Shown piece by piece: positions 54,675 through 62,203 of a stretch of 64,000 nt of DNA. The position numbers and the translations under genes are program-made. The stretch is from Agrobacterium tumefaciens str. B6 (GTDB lineage Bacteria; Pseudomonadota; Alphaproteobacteria; Rhizobiales; Rhizobiaceae): positions 248,001 through 312,000 of the forward strand of contig NZ_LMVK01000012.1 in NCBI RefSeq assembly GCF_001541315.1, written 5' to 3'. The notes beneath the pieces were generated by a model. The model searched no databases. It was given only the letters and a program-made list of their open reading frames with translations, and was not told the origin of the DNA. Each line of letters starts with the position of its first letter. Position 1 is the first letter of the stretch.

Positions 54675-56720
54675 TCAATCACTGCCGCTCTCGTGGAAGT
54701 GATTATAGATTTGTCGCGCCACCGTCTCGGAAATACCGCTGACAGCCATCAAATCGTTGAGACCGGCGCGGGAAACCGCCTTGGCCGTGCCGAAATGCTG
54801 CAGCAGGGAGCGTTTGCGGCCCGGCCCGCTTCCCGAAATTTCATCCAGCGGATTGCGCCCCATTTCCTTCTTGCGCCGCGCCCGGTGCGAGCCGATGGCA
54901 AAACGGTGCGCTTCGTCGCGCATGCGCTGGATGAAGTAAAGCACGGGATCGCGCGGCGGCAGCGAGAAATCGCTGCGCCCGTCCGCAAAGAAGCGCTCGC
55001 GGCCCGCCTCGCGGTCCACACCCTTGGCGACGCCGATGGCCGTCACACAGTCGCGAATGCCGAGTTCGTCGAGAATGGCGCGCACCGCCGTCATCTGGCC
55101 TTGGCCGCCGTCGATCAGGATCACATCCGGCCAGGCGGGGAAGGGCATGTCGGCCGCTTCCTCCGGTGTCGGTGTCCGTTCGCGGTCAGGCTTGCCTTCT
55201 TCCTTCAGGAGACGGGAAAAACGGCGGGTCATCACCTCGCGCATCATGCCGAAGTCATCGCCGGGGGTGATGTCGGTCGATTTGATGTTGAACTTGCGGT
55301 ACTGGTTCTTCACGAAACCTTCCGGCCCCGCCACCACCATGCCGCCCACGGCATTGGTGCCCATGATATGCGAGTTGTCGTAAATCTCGATCCGTCGCGG
55401 CACATAGGAAAGGCCGAAGGTTTCCGCAAAACCCTTCAGCAGCCGCGCCTGGGACGAGGTTTCCGCCAGCTTGCGGCCATGCGCCTCGCGGGCATTGGCA
55501 AGCACGTGGTCGGTAATGTCCTTCTTCTCACCGCGCTGCGGCACGCTGATCGTGACCTTGTGTCCCGCCTTTTCACCGAGAGCGGCGGCCAGCAGTTCCT
55601 GCTCCTCCACCGTTTCGGAAAGCAGGATCTGTTTCGGCACGGGCTTGTCGTCGTAAAACTGCGCCAGAAACGCGTTGAGAATTTCCGAGCCGGGCAGGGA
55701 AGGATCGGCCTTCGGGAAATAGGCGCGGTTGCCCCAGTTCTGGCCGGTGCGGAAAAAGAATACCTGAATGCAGGAGATGCCGCCCTCATGGTGGATGGCG
55801 AAAACATCCGCTTCCTCGATGCCAGCCGGGTTGATGCCCTGATGGCTCTGGACATGGGAAAGTGCGGCCAGCCGGTCGCGATAGACGGCGGCCCGCTCGA
55901 AATCGAGGTCTTCGGCCGCCTCGTTCATCTGCCGCGCAATCGCGGTCTTGACGCTCTGGCTCTTGCCGGACAGGAAATCCTTGGCTTCCTTGACGAGTTC
56001 CGCATACCCCTGATCGCTGACCTCATGCGTGCAGGGGCCGGAACAGCGCTTGATCTGGTAAAGAAGACAGGGGCGCGTGCGGGTCTCGAACACGCTGTCG
56101 GTGCAGGTGCGGATCAAAAAGGCGCGCTGCAGTGAATTGATCGTGCGGCCGACCGCGCCAGCCGACGCAAAGGGGCCGAAATAGTCGCCCTTGCGCGCCC
56201 GGGCGCCACGGTGTTTGAAAATCGCCGGTGCGCGGTTGTCGGCGGTGATGAGAATATAGGGAAACGATTTGTCGTCTCGCAAAAGCACATTAAAGCGCGG
56301 CCGCAAACGCTTGATCAGATTCGCTTCCAGCAGAAGCGCTTCCGTCTCCGTGCGGGTGGTGACGAATTCCATATGGGTGGTGAAACGCACCATCTGGGCG
56401 ATGCGGTTGGAATGCACGCGGCCCTGCGCGTAATTGCCGACGCGCTTCTTCAGCGAGCGCGCCTTGCCGACGTAAAGCACGTCGCCCGCATCGTTGAACA
56501 TGCGATAGACACCCGGCGAGTTCGGCAGGTGTTTGACGAATTCGCCGATCAGATCCATGCCCTTCAGGCCGGATTCGTTTTTCCAGCCTGCATTCCAGTC
56601 CATGCCGGCAACGTCGCGCGGAGCCTCGGCCGCTTCCGGTGCGGCAAGGTTTGCATCGTCGTCTTCGTCGTCGGTTTCATCGAAGAGAATACCGCCATCA
56701 GGCAGCTTCTTTCCGTTCAT
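54675..56720 (-). CDS. uvrC: Excinuclease ABC subunit UvrC
   Basis: Cuts DNA on both sides of a lesion bound by UvrB. The 681-residue protein has a GIY-YIG nuclease domain (GVY at 70-72, YVG at 83-85), a UVR domain near 260-295, the RNase H-like second nuclease domain, and C-terminal helix-hairpin-helix motifs (about 630-681). An acidic N-terminal extension of about 55 residues (DETDDEDDD at 14-22) is not in E. coli UvrC. The start overlaps the stop of the PTR1-like gene by 4 bases. Confidence 0.96.
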   Translation of the reverse strand: MNGKKLPDGGILFDETDDEDDDANLAAPEAAEAPRDVAGMDWNAGWKNESGLKGMDLIGEFVKHLPNSPGVYRMFNDAGDVLYVGKARSLKKRVGNYAQGRVHSNRIAQMVRFTTHMEFVTTRTETEALLLEANLIKRLRPRFNVLLRDDKSFPYILITADNRAPAIFKHRGARARKGDYFGPFASAGAVGRTINSLQRAFLIRTCTDSVFETRTRPCLLYQIKRCSGPCTHEVSDQGYAELVKEAKDFLSGKSQSVKTAIARQMNEAAEDLDFERAAVYRDRLAALSHVQSHQGINPAGIEEADVFAIHHEGGISCIQVFFFRTGQNWGNRAYFPKADPSLPGSEILNAFLAQFYDDKPVPKQILLSETVEEQELLAAALGEKAGHKVTISVPQRGEKKDITDHVLANAREAHGRKLAETSSQARLLKGFAETFGLSYVPRRIEIYDNSHIMGTNAVGGMVVAGPEGFVKNQYRKFNIKSTDITPGDDFGMMREVMTRRFSRLLKEEGKPDRERTPTPEEAADMPFPAWPDVILIDGGQGQMTAVRAILDELGIRDCVTAIGVAKGVDREAGRERFFADGRSDFSLPPRDPVLYFIQRMRDEAHRFAIGSHRARRKKEMGRNPLDEISGSGPGRKRSLLQHFGTAKAVSRAGLNDLMAVSGISETVARQIYNHFHESGSD

Positions 56721-57505
56721 TCATTTATCTCCGCCACGTCAGGGGTTTCCCAGCCGAGGTGCTGGCCGCCGTCGAGCGCGATCATTTGTCCGGTGACCGA
56801 CGGCGTGTCGAAAAGAAAGCGAATCGTCCGCCCGAACTCATCCGGTGCGGGACCTCGCTTTAATATAAGGCCGTCGATCTGCGCCTGAAAGTCCTCCGGC
56901 GTCTGTCTTTCGCTTTTGAAGGTAGGACCCGGCCCGATGGCATTGACCCGCACGCGCGGTGCGAAGCTCTGCGCCATCGTCCGCGTGGCCGTCCACAGCG
57001 CGGATTTAGAAAGTGTGTAGGAATAAAAACGCGGTGTGAGGGCAAGCACGCGCTGGTCGATGATATTGACGATCAGCCCGGAATTGTCGGCAGGCAATTG
57101 TTCGACAAAGGTGGCGGCGATGAGGGAAGGGGCCCGCACATGCACGGCGAAATGCGCGTCGAAGATCGCGGGATCGGGCTTATCCGCCGAGTCGTCCAGA
57201 AAAACCGATGCATTATTGATAACGACGCCGATAGGTCCCAGCGCCGAAGAAGCCTGTTCGATGAGCCCAGAAGTGGGCCCGGACTGTGTCAGATCCGCCT
57301 GGACGGCAACGGCTTTGCCGCCTTTTTGCCTTATTTCGTTAGCGAATTCCTCGGCCTGCGCCATCGATTCATTGGCATGGACGGCGATCGCGAAGCCATG
57401 GGCGGCCAGATCGGTGGCGATTGCCCGCCCAAGCCGGCGGGCGGCCCCCGTTATCAAGACTGTCTTCGGTATATTTTCTTTCACGGCGGACCTGCATTTG
57501 CTCAT
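56717..57505 (-). CDS. PTR1/FolM-like SDR reductase
   Basis: A 262-residue SDR with [11 protein letters not shown] (19-29) instead of the common TGxxxGxG, and catalytic Asp150, Tyr163 and Lys167 with the Asp-13-Tyr-4-Lys spacing of pteridine reductase PTR1; the usual Ser is absent. E. coli FolM, a dihydromonapterin reductase, is a relative. So reduction of a pterin is a reasonable guess. The ATG at 57505 has AGGG 6 bases before it; a TTG at 57535 adds ten residues. Its stop overlaps uvrC. Confidence 0.82.
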   Translation of the reverse strand: MSKCRSAVKENIPKTVLITGAARRLGRAIATDLAAHGFAIAVHANESMAQAEEFANEIRQKGGKAVAVQADLTQSGPTSGLIEQASSALGPIGVVINNASVFLDDSADKPDPAIFDAHFAVHVRAPSLIAATFVEQLPADNSGLIVNIIDQRVLALTPRFYSYTLSKSALWTATRTMAQSFAPRVRVNAIGPGPTFKSERQTPEDFQAQIDGLILKRGPAPDEFGRTIRFLFDTPSVTGQMIALDGGQHLGWETPDVAEINE

Positions 57506-57853
57506 CTCAGCCCTATTTGCTGGATATAAATGCAAATCGCAAGCTGTCCGTCAGCCCCAAAAGAATTGGGCGATTTTTTATTCACAATGCAATTTCGGTT
57601 TAATTTGAATATAACTAAGTTTAAAGGCGATCTATTGCTGGTTAGGCTTCTGTTAGGGTTAATAAAACCCTTGTGGCAATTAGGCAACGTCTAATTCTAG
57701 TCACGCCTCTGCCCCAAACAATTCACATTTTGGCTCTTTGATCTCCGCATTCTCCCATCAAGTTCAGTTTCCAGAGGGGCGATTAACCCGACGAATTATG
57801 CCGCGTCTGAAAACAATGTTTTGAGTGCAGAGCGGTCCTGAAAGGAGAATAGC
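57506..57853. other. Intergenic region before the Omp25/31-like gene, no gene seen
   Basis: A 348-bp divergent interval. It holds promoters for the PTR1-like gene (minus) and the outer-membrane protein (plus). Much is AT-rich (57575-57720). The omp ribosome site (AAAGGAG) is at 57840-57846. The long leader may be a target of small RNAs, as for other outer-membrane protein mRNAs; no RNA gene can be shown. Confidence 0.5.
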
Positions 57854-58510
57854 ATGCGTATTTTCGTAGCAACCCTTATGGCTTCGACCATGGCAGCCGC
57901 CGGCTTTTCGGCTGCTCACGCCGCTGACGCCGTAAATGAAGTGCCGCAGGCACCGGTGTCCTACGACCAGCCCGCACCGGTCAAGGATTGGTCCGGCGCT
58001 TACCTCGGTGGTACGGTCAACTATGACTGGGGCCGTTTCAGCTCCAGCAATGACGGCCGTGACGCCAAGGGCTTCGGCGGCGGTCTGTACGGTGGTTACA
58101 ACATGCAGAGCGGCCAGATCGTTTACGGCGCCGAAGCAGACGTCAACCTCGGCGACGAGAAGGGTTCTGCCGGTACGGTTGCCGGCAACGCCATCGAAGG
58201 CAAGCAGGGCGTCAACGGCTCGCTGCGCGGCCGCGTTGGTTACGACATGAACCCGTTCCTGCTTTACGGTACGGCTGGTCTTGCTGTCTCCGACAACAAG
58301 GTACGTGACGCGACCTCCAAGGACAGCGCCACCGCTCTCGGTTACACCGTCGGTGCCGGTGTAGAAGCCATGGTGACCGATAACATCACCGCACGTCTGG
58401 AATATCGCTACAGCGACTACCAGAAGAAGGACTACGGTCTCGACTCCGGCGCGTTCTCGCGTGGTTTCGACGATCACTCGGTCAAGGCCGGTATCGGCGT
58501 CAAGTTCTGA
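57854..58510 (+). CDS. Omp25/Omp31-like outer-membrane beta-barrel protein
   Basis: A 218-residue exported protein with signal peptide (cleaved after AHA, residue 23). The mature part has Gly-rich alternating hydrophobic strands, with YLGGTVNYDWG near 52, GLYGGYNMQSGQIVYGAEAD near 77 and a C-terminus ending in AGIGVKF, which carries the terminal Phe required for insertion. It looks like an eight-stranded barrel of the OmpA-like/Omp25 type abundant in Rhizobiales. AAAGGAG precedes the ATG. Confidence 0.9.
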   Translation: MRIFVATLMASTMAAAGFSAAHAADAVNEVPQAPVSYDQPAPVKDWSGAYLGGTVNYDWGRFSSSNDGRDAKGFGGGLYGGYNMQSGQIVYGAEADVNLGDEKGSAGTVAGNAIEGKQGVNGSLRGRVGYDMNPFLLYGTAGLAVSDNKVRDATSKDSATALGYTVGAGVEAMVTDNITARLEYRYSDYQKKDYGLDSGAFSRGFDDHSVKAGIGVKF

Positions 58511-58532
58511 TCCTTTTCGGATCGGTTAAAGA

Positions 58533-58565
58533 AAAGCCGGGGTTTACGCCCCGGCTTTTTTGTTT
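58533..58565 (+). terminator. Rho-independent terminator of the omp gene
   Basis: AAAGCCGGGG / CCCCGGCTTT with a TTTACG loop, then TTTTTGTTTT. It begins about 22 bases after the omp stop. Confidence 0.92.
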
Positions 58566-58626
58566 TGCGGCATACCGCCGAAATAAATGCCCGGCGATCA
58601 GGCCGGGCATTGTTCTTTCGCTAACC

Positions 58627-59223
58627 TCAGGCGGCGGCCTTCATTTCCGTGTAGGCTTCGAAACGCTTGCCGAAGGTTTCAGGCCAAGCGGCCAGCGCAT
58701 CGCGCCCTTCGGCCCATTCGCCGGCAAAACGCAGGTCGAGATAACCGATCATCGCCGCAAGGGCGAAATGGCCGCCATGCAGCTTCTTGCCGGTTTTCGG
58801 AAGGTTAGCGTTGAGATAATCAAGTCCGCGTACCACCTTGCTCCACTGCTTGTCGATCCAGGGCTGATGGATATTGTCTTCCGGGCGAAAACGGCGCTCG
58901 TAAACGATGGCGAGCAGGCAATCCATGATGCCGTCGCACAGCGCCTCCAGAATTTCCACATCCGTGCGCTTGCCGTTCTTTTTCGGGTAGAGCTTGCCGC
59001 CTGAAAGACGGTCGAGATAGTGCATGATCGCCACGCTGTCATAGACCGAGCCGCCTCCATCCAGAAGCAGGACGGGAATCTTGCCGAGCGGATTGTTGTC
59101 CATCAGCGTTGCGGGCTCGGCATTGGTGTCGACGCGTACCGAGGTGATGTCGATGTCGAGATGGCGGGCGGCCATGCGCACCTTGGCGGAATAAGGGGAG
59201 GCGGGCGAGTAAAGCAGTTCCAT
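58627..59223 (-). CDS. Glutathione S-transferase
   Basis: A 198-residue GST: N-terminal thioredoxin-like domain (MELLYSPASPYSAKVRMAAR, then NPLGKIPVLLLDGGGSVYDSVAIMHYLD with the glutathione-binding Ser near 63) and helical C-terminal domain. The Ser at positions 9 and 12 are candidates for activating glutathione. Similar stand-alone GSTs are common in the Rhizobiaceae. It converges with the omp gene. Confidence 0.88.
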   Translation of the reverse strand: MELLYSPASPYSAKVRMAARHLDIDITSVRVDTNAEPATLMDNNPLGKIPVLLLDGGGSVYDSVAIMHYLDRLSGGKLYPKKNGKRTDVEILEALCDGIMDCLLAIVYERRFRPEDNIHQPWIDKQWSKVVRGLDYLNANLPKTGKKLHGGHFALAAMIGYLDLRFAGEWAEGRDALAAWPETFGKRFEAYTEMKAAA

Positions 59224-59335
59224 GGTCAGGTCCTATGGGTTGTCGTCTGGGGACTGGAGTATTCAGTAAAACTGGATAGCGGTTTTATGTCTGGAAAATG
59301 TGTACAGACGAGAAATAGTGCGCATTCGACGCGCT

Positions 59336-60094
59336 CTAGCGAATGGGGATGATTTCTGCGGCGTTGGCGCGGCAGCCCTTGCGGTCAAGCTCTGGGCAAT
59401 CGCGGAACGTCATGTCCCGGTTGAGGCAGATGCGTACTTCCTCAAGGCGTTTGCCGTCGCAGCTGATGGAGATGCTGCGTTTCGACAGGCCCGGATTGGC
59501 GTCGGTGAAAGCGGTTTCTATGGCGTCGGCGGACAGTGTGGAGGCCGCGGCGCCCGAGGCGATCTTTTCCGGCAGCCGGACGGCCTCGAAGGCGGCCCGC
59601 GTTGCCGAGAAATAATCCCTCTGCGACAGGCCGGAGCAGGAGCCGTGCTTGCGCCACTGGTGGCCGATCAGACCCATGGACGGCATGATATCGAACATGG
59701 TGCGGCCGATCGCGTCAGGAACACGCTCAGGCTCGCTGCTTTGGCAGAATTCGGGATAGCCGTCTTCGTTCTGCGGCCAAAGCCCGTGCACGACGAAACC
59801 GTAACGCCTGTCGCTGCCGCATTGCTGACGGTTACCCGAGCCTTCGGAACTGGCGCAGAAGGCCGGAGACCAGGACAAGGAAAGCACGTAGAAATCGAAA
59901 CCCGTTCCGCGAGGTGCCGGATTATTGCCCGTATTTCTCCGTGGTGTCTCTTGCTGCGGGCGTCCCGCGGATTGCGACGAGGCTTGCGCCTGCTGATCGT
60001 TCACGGGTCCTTTCGGGGCGGGTTTTTCCTGTGCAAACCACAGCGCCGCAAGCGATAGAAGACCCAAGGCGATGAAACCTGCGTAACGTTTCAT
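59336..60094 (-). CDS. Ribonuclease T2 family protein
   Basis: A 252-residue RNase of the T2 family with an N-terminal membrane anchor or uncleaved signal (about 5-21), a Gln- and Pro-rich linker (22-62) and the catalytic domain. The two active-site blocks are HGLWPQ (His103) and HQWRKHGSC (His150). In the second block Gln146 stands where many T2 enzymes have a Glu. Four or more Cys suggest disulphides, so the domain lies in the periplasm. The ATG at 60094 is preceded by GGGGA. It may recycle RNA outside the cytoplasm. Confidence 0.88.
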   Translation of the reverse strand: MKRYAGFIALGLLSLAALWFAQEKPAPKGPVNDQQAQASSQSAGRPQQETPRRNTGNNPAPRGTGFDFYVLSLSWSPAFCASSEGSGNRQQCGSDRRYGFVVHGLWPQNEDGYPEFCQSSEPERVPDAIGRTMFDIMPSMGLIGHQWRKHGSCSGLSQRDYFSATRAAFEAVRLPEKIASGAAASTLSADAIETAFTDANPGLSKRSISISCDGKRLEEVRICLNRDMTFRDCPELDRKGCRANAAEIIPIR

Positions 60095-60281
60095 TCCGTG
60101 CACGTTCCCCGGAAACTGGACCACCTCACACCGCCGTCGGGCGACGATCCGGTCTTACATAAATTTGTGAACGAGGCAAACGGGCAAAAAGGTTGAAAGC
60201 TTCGCCGCATAACGAATAGAGTCGAACGAATCTTCCGCAAAAGACGGAAACAGGGCTGGGGGTAATAGGCGGCATGACCGC

Positions 60282-61229
60282 ATGAAATTCAAGAAATACA
60301 TCTGGCCCGTCGTTGGTTTTGCGACGATCGGTTTTTCCGCCTGGTTGCTCTTTCACGAATTGCGTGGCCTGTCGCTCGATGATCTCTGGGACAGCCTGAA
60401 AGCCATTCGCGTGCGGGACTGGCTGTGCTCGGGCCTTGCGACCCTGCTGGCCTATGCCGCGCTTGCCGGTTATGACCGCATCGCGCTGCAGCATCTTGGC
60501 CGCAAGGTGAACTGGTTCTTCATCACGCTCACCTCTTTCACCACCTATGCGCTGTCCCACAATGTCGGGGCCTCCGTATTTTCGGGAGCGGTGGTGCGAT
60601 ACAGGGCCTATACGTCCAAGGGACTGAGTGTCGCGGAAGTGGGCGTTCTCGTCGGCCTCTGCTCCTTCACCTTCCTCATCGGCACGATCATGCTCATCGG
60701 CCTGGTGCTGCTTTACGAGCCCGACATCACCGAACGGTTTACCGGAATCCTGCCCGTCGAAGCCTCCACGACCACGGGCGTCCTGCTGCTCCTTGTTGTC
60801 GGGCTTTATGTTCTCGGCAGCTTGCTCGGGCTGAAGCCCCTGAAAATCGGCTCTTTCGTGCTGCCTTACCCCGCGCCGAAGCTTGTTGCGCAACAACTCG
60901 TCATCGGCCCGATCGAGCTGATCGGCGCGGCGGGCATCATCTATTTCGCGCTGCCGGAAGCCGGAAATCCCGGTTATATGGTTATTCTCGGCATATTTCT
61001 GGTTTCCTTCTCAGCGGCGCTCATCTCGCATGCGCCGGGCGGACTGGGGGTGCTGGAGCTGGTCTTCGTCACCGGCCTGCCGGATATGAACCCGGCGGAT
61101 GTGATCGCGGCGCTGCTGGTCTTCCGGCTGTTCTATCTCATCATCCCCTTCATCATGGCGCTGTTCGTGATCCTGTTCTTCGAACGATCACAGCTTGCGG
61201 CGGCGCAGAAAAGGGAAGGGTTGAGATAG
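60282..61229 (+). CDS. UPF0104/lysylphosphatidylglycerol synthase-like membrane protein
   Basis: A 315-residue inner-membrane protein with about eight hydrophobic segments; it belongs to the UPF0104 group related to the N-terminal flippase part of MprF. It has the TSFTTYALSHNVGASVFSG, RAYTSKGLS and SHAPGGLGVLELV stretches conserved in this family. It has no synthase domain, so it is not a complete MprF. A lipid-handling role is inferred. It converges with rlmJ, only 3 bp away. Confidence 0.82.
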   Translation: MKFKKYIWPVVGFATIGFSAWLLFHELRGLSLDDLWDSLKAIRVRDWLCSGLATLLAYAALAGYDRIALQHLGRKVNWFFITLTSFTTYALSHNVGASVFSGAVVRYRAYTSKGLSVAEVGVLVGLCSFTFLIGTIMLIGLVLLYEPDITERFTGILPVEASTTTGVLLLLVVGLYVLGSLLGLKPLKIGSFVLPYPAPKLVAQQLVIGPIELIGAAGIIYFALPEAGNPGYMVILGIFLVSFSAALISHAPGGLGVLELVFVTGLPDMNPADVIAALLVFRLFYLIIPFIMALFVILFFERSQLAAAQKREGLR

Positions 61230-61232
61230 CCC

Positions 61233-62096
61233 TCAGCTTTCTTCCGGCTTTTCCTCGCCGCGCAGCCAAAAGGCGCGCTGCGAGGCGAACCTGTCCTGCG
61301 CCAGCGTTGTCTTCAGGTAAGGCAGCAGCGTGTGCAACTCGTCCTTCAGCGTATAGGGCGGATTGACGATGATGAGGCCGGAGCCGCTCAGGCCGTCCAG
61401 CCGGTCGCTTCTGACTGACAGTTCCGCGCACAGCATCTTCGGAATGTCGAAGGATTGCAGCCGCTCATGGAAGTCCTTGATCGGCGCGCCTTTCTTCAGG
61501 GGATACCACAGGCAATAGGTGCCGGTGGAAAAACGCCGATAGGCCTTGTTCAGGCCATCGGCCAGACGCTGATATTCATTCTCAAGCTCGAACGGCGGAT
61601 CAACGAGGATGAGGCCGCGCTTTTCCTTCGGCGGCAGATGCGCGCCGAGCGACAGCCAGCCATCCAGCTCGGTGACGCGAACCTGATAATCGCCCTCGAA
61701 GAGCCGTGCCAGAGCGCGGCTGTCATCCGGGTGCAGTTCCATTGCCGAAAGCCGGTCCTGCGGGCGAAACAGCATGCGTGCGAGTTTTGGCGAACCGGGA
61801 TAAAATTTCACGCCGCCTTCCGGGTTGAGTTCCTTCACGGCGTCAAGATAGGGCTCCAGCAATTCGGCAATGGGGGCGGGCAGATCACCCACCATCAGCT
61901 TGCCGATGCCGGTCTGCCATTCGCCCGTCTTCTGCGCCTCTTCCGAGGTCAGGTCGTAAAGACCGATGCCGGCATGGGTGTCCAGCACCCGAAAAGCCTT
62001 GTCCTTGTTCTGCAGGTAGCGCACGAGGCGGGCGAGAACGGCATGTTTGAGGACATCCGCGAAATTGCCGGCGTGATAGATGTGGCGGTAGTTCAT
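61233..62096 (-). CDS. rlmJ: 23S rRNA (adenine(2030)-N(6))-methyltransferase
   Basis: RlmJ (YhiR) methylates A2030 of 23S rRNA. The 287-residue protein starts MNYRHIYHAGNFADVLKHAVL, has the SAM-binding LDTHAGIGLYDL near 38-49 and the DPPFELENEYQRL catalytic motif near 165-177. It is divergent from the molybdoenzyme gene. Confidence 0.95.
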   Translation of the reverse strand: MNYRHIYHAGNFADVLKHAVLARLVRYLQNKDKAFRVLDTHAGIGLYDLTSEEAQKTGEWQTGIGKLMVGDLPAPIAELLEPYLDAVKELNPEGGVKFYPGSPKLARMLFRPQDRLSAMELHPDDSRALARLFEGDYQVRVTELDGWLSLGAHLPPKEKRGLILVDPPFELENEYQRLADGLNKAYRRFSTGTYCLWYPLKKGAPIKDFHERLQSFDIPKMLCAELSVRSDRLDGLSGSGLIIVNPPYTLKDELHTLLPYLKTTLAQDRFASQRAFWLRGEEKPEES

Positions 62097-62203
62097 GGAT
62101 ATGTCTCGCTTGCGGCTTGTCGGGGTGAATGGTCAGGATGAATATTCTTGATGGACGTCACTTCGGCCTTTTTGCCGCATCGTTGATGCAATATACAAAA
62201 GAC

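Noticed and set aside
54693..56135. 480-codon frame opposite uvrC
   Set aside because: Shadow of uvrC; no motifs and no ribosome site.
57764..58477. 237-codon frame opposite the Omp25/31-like gene
   Set aside because: The plus strand encodes a signal peptide and beta-barrel with a terminal Phe; the opposite frame has no family match.
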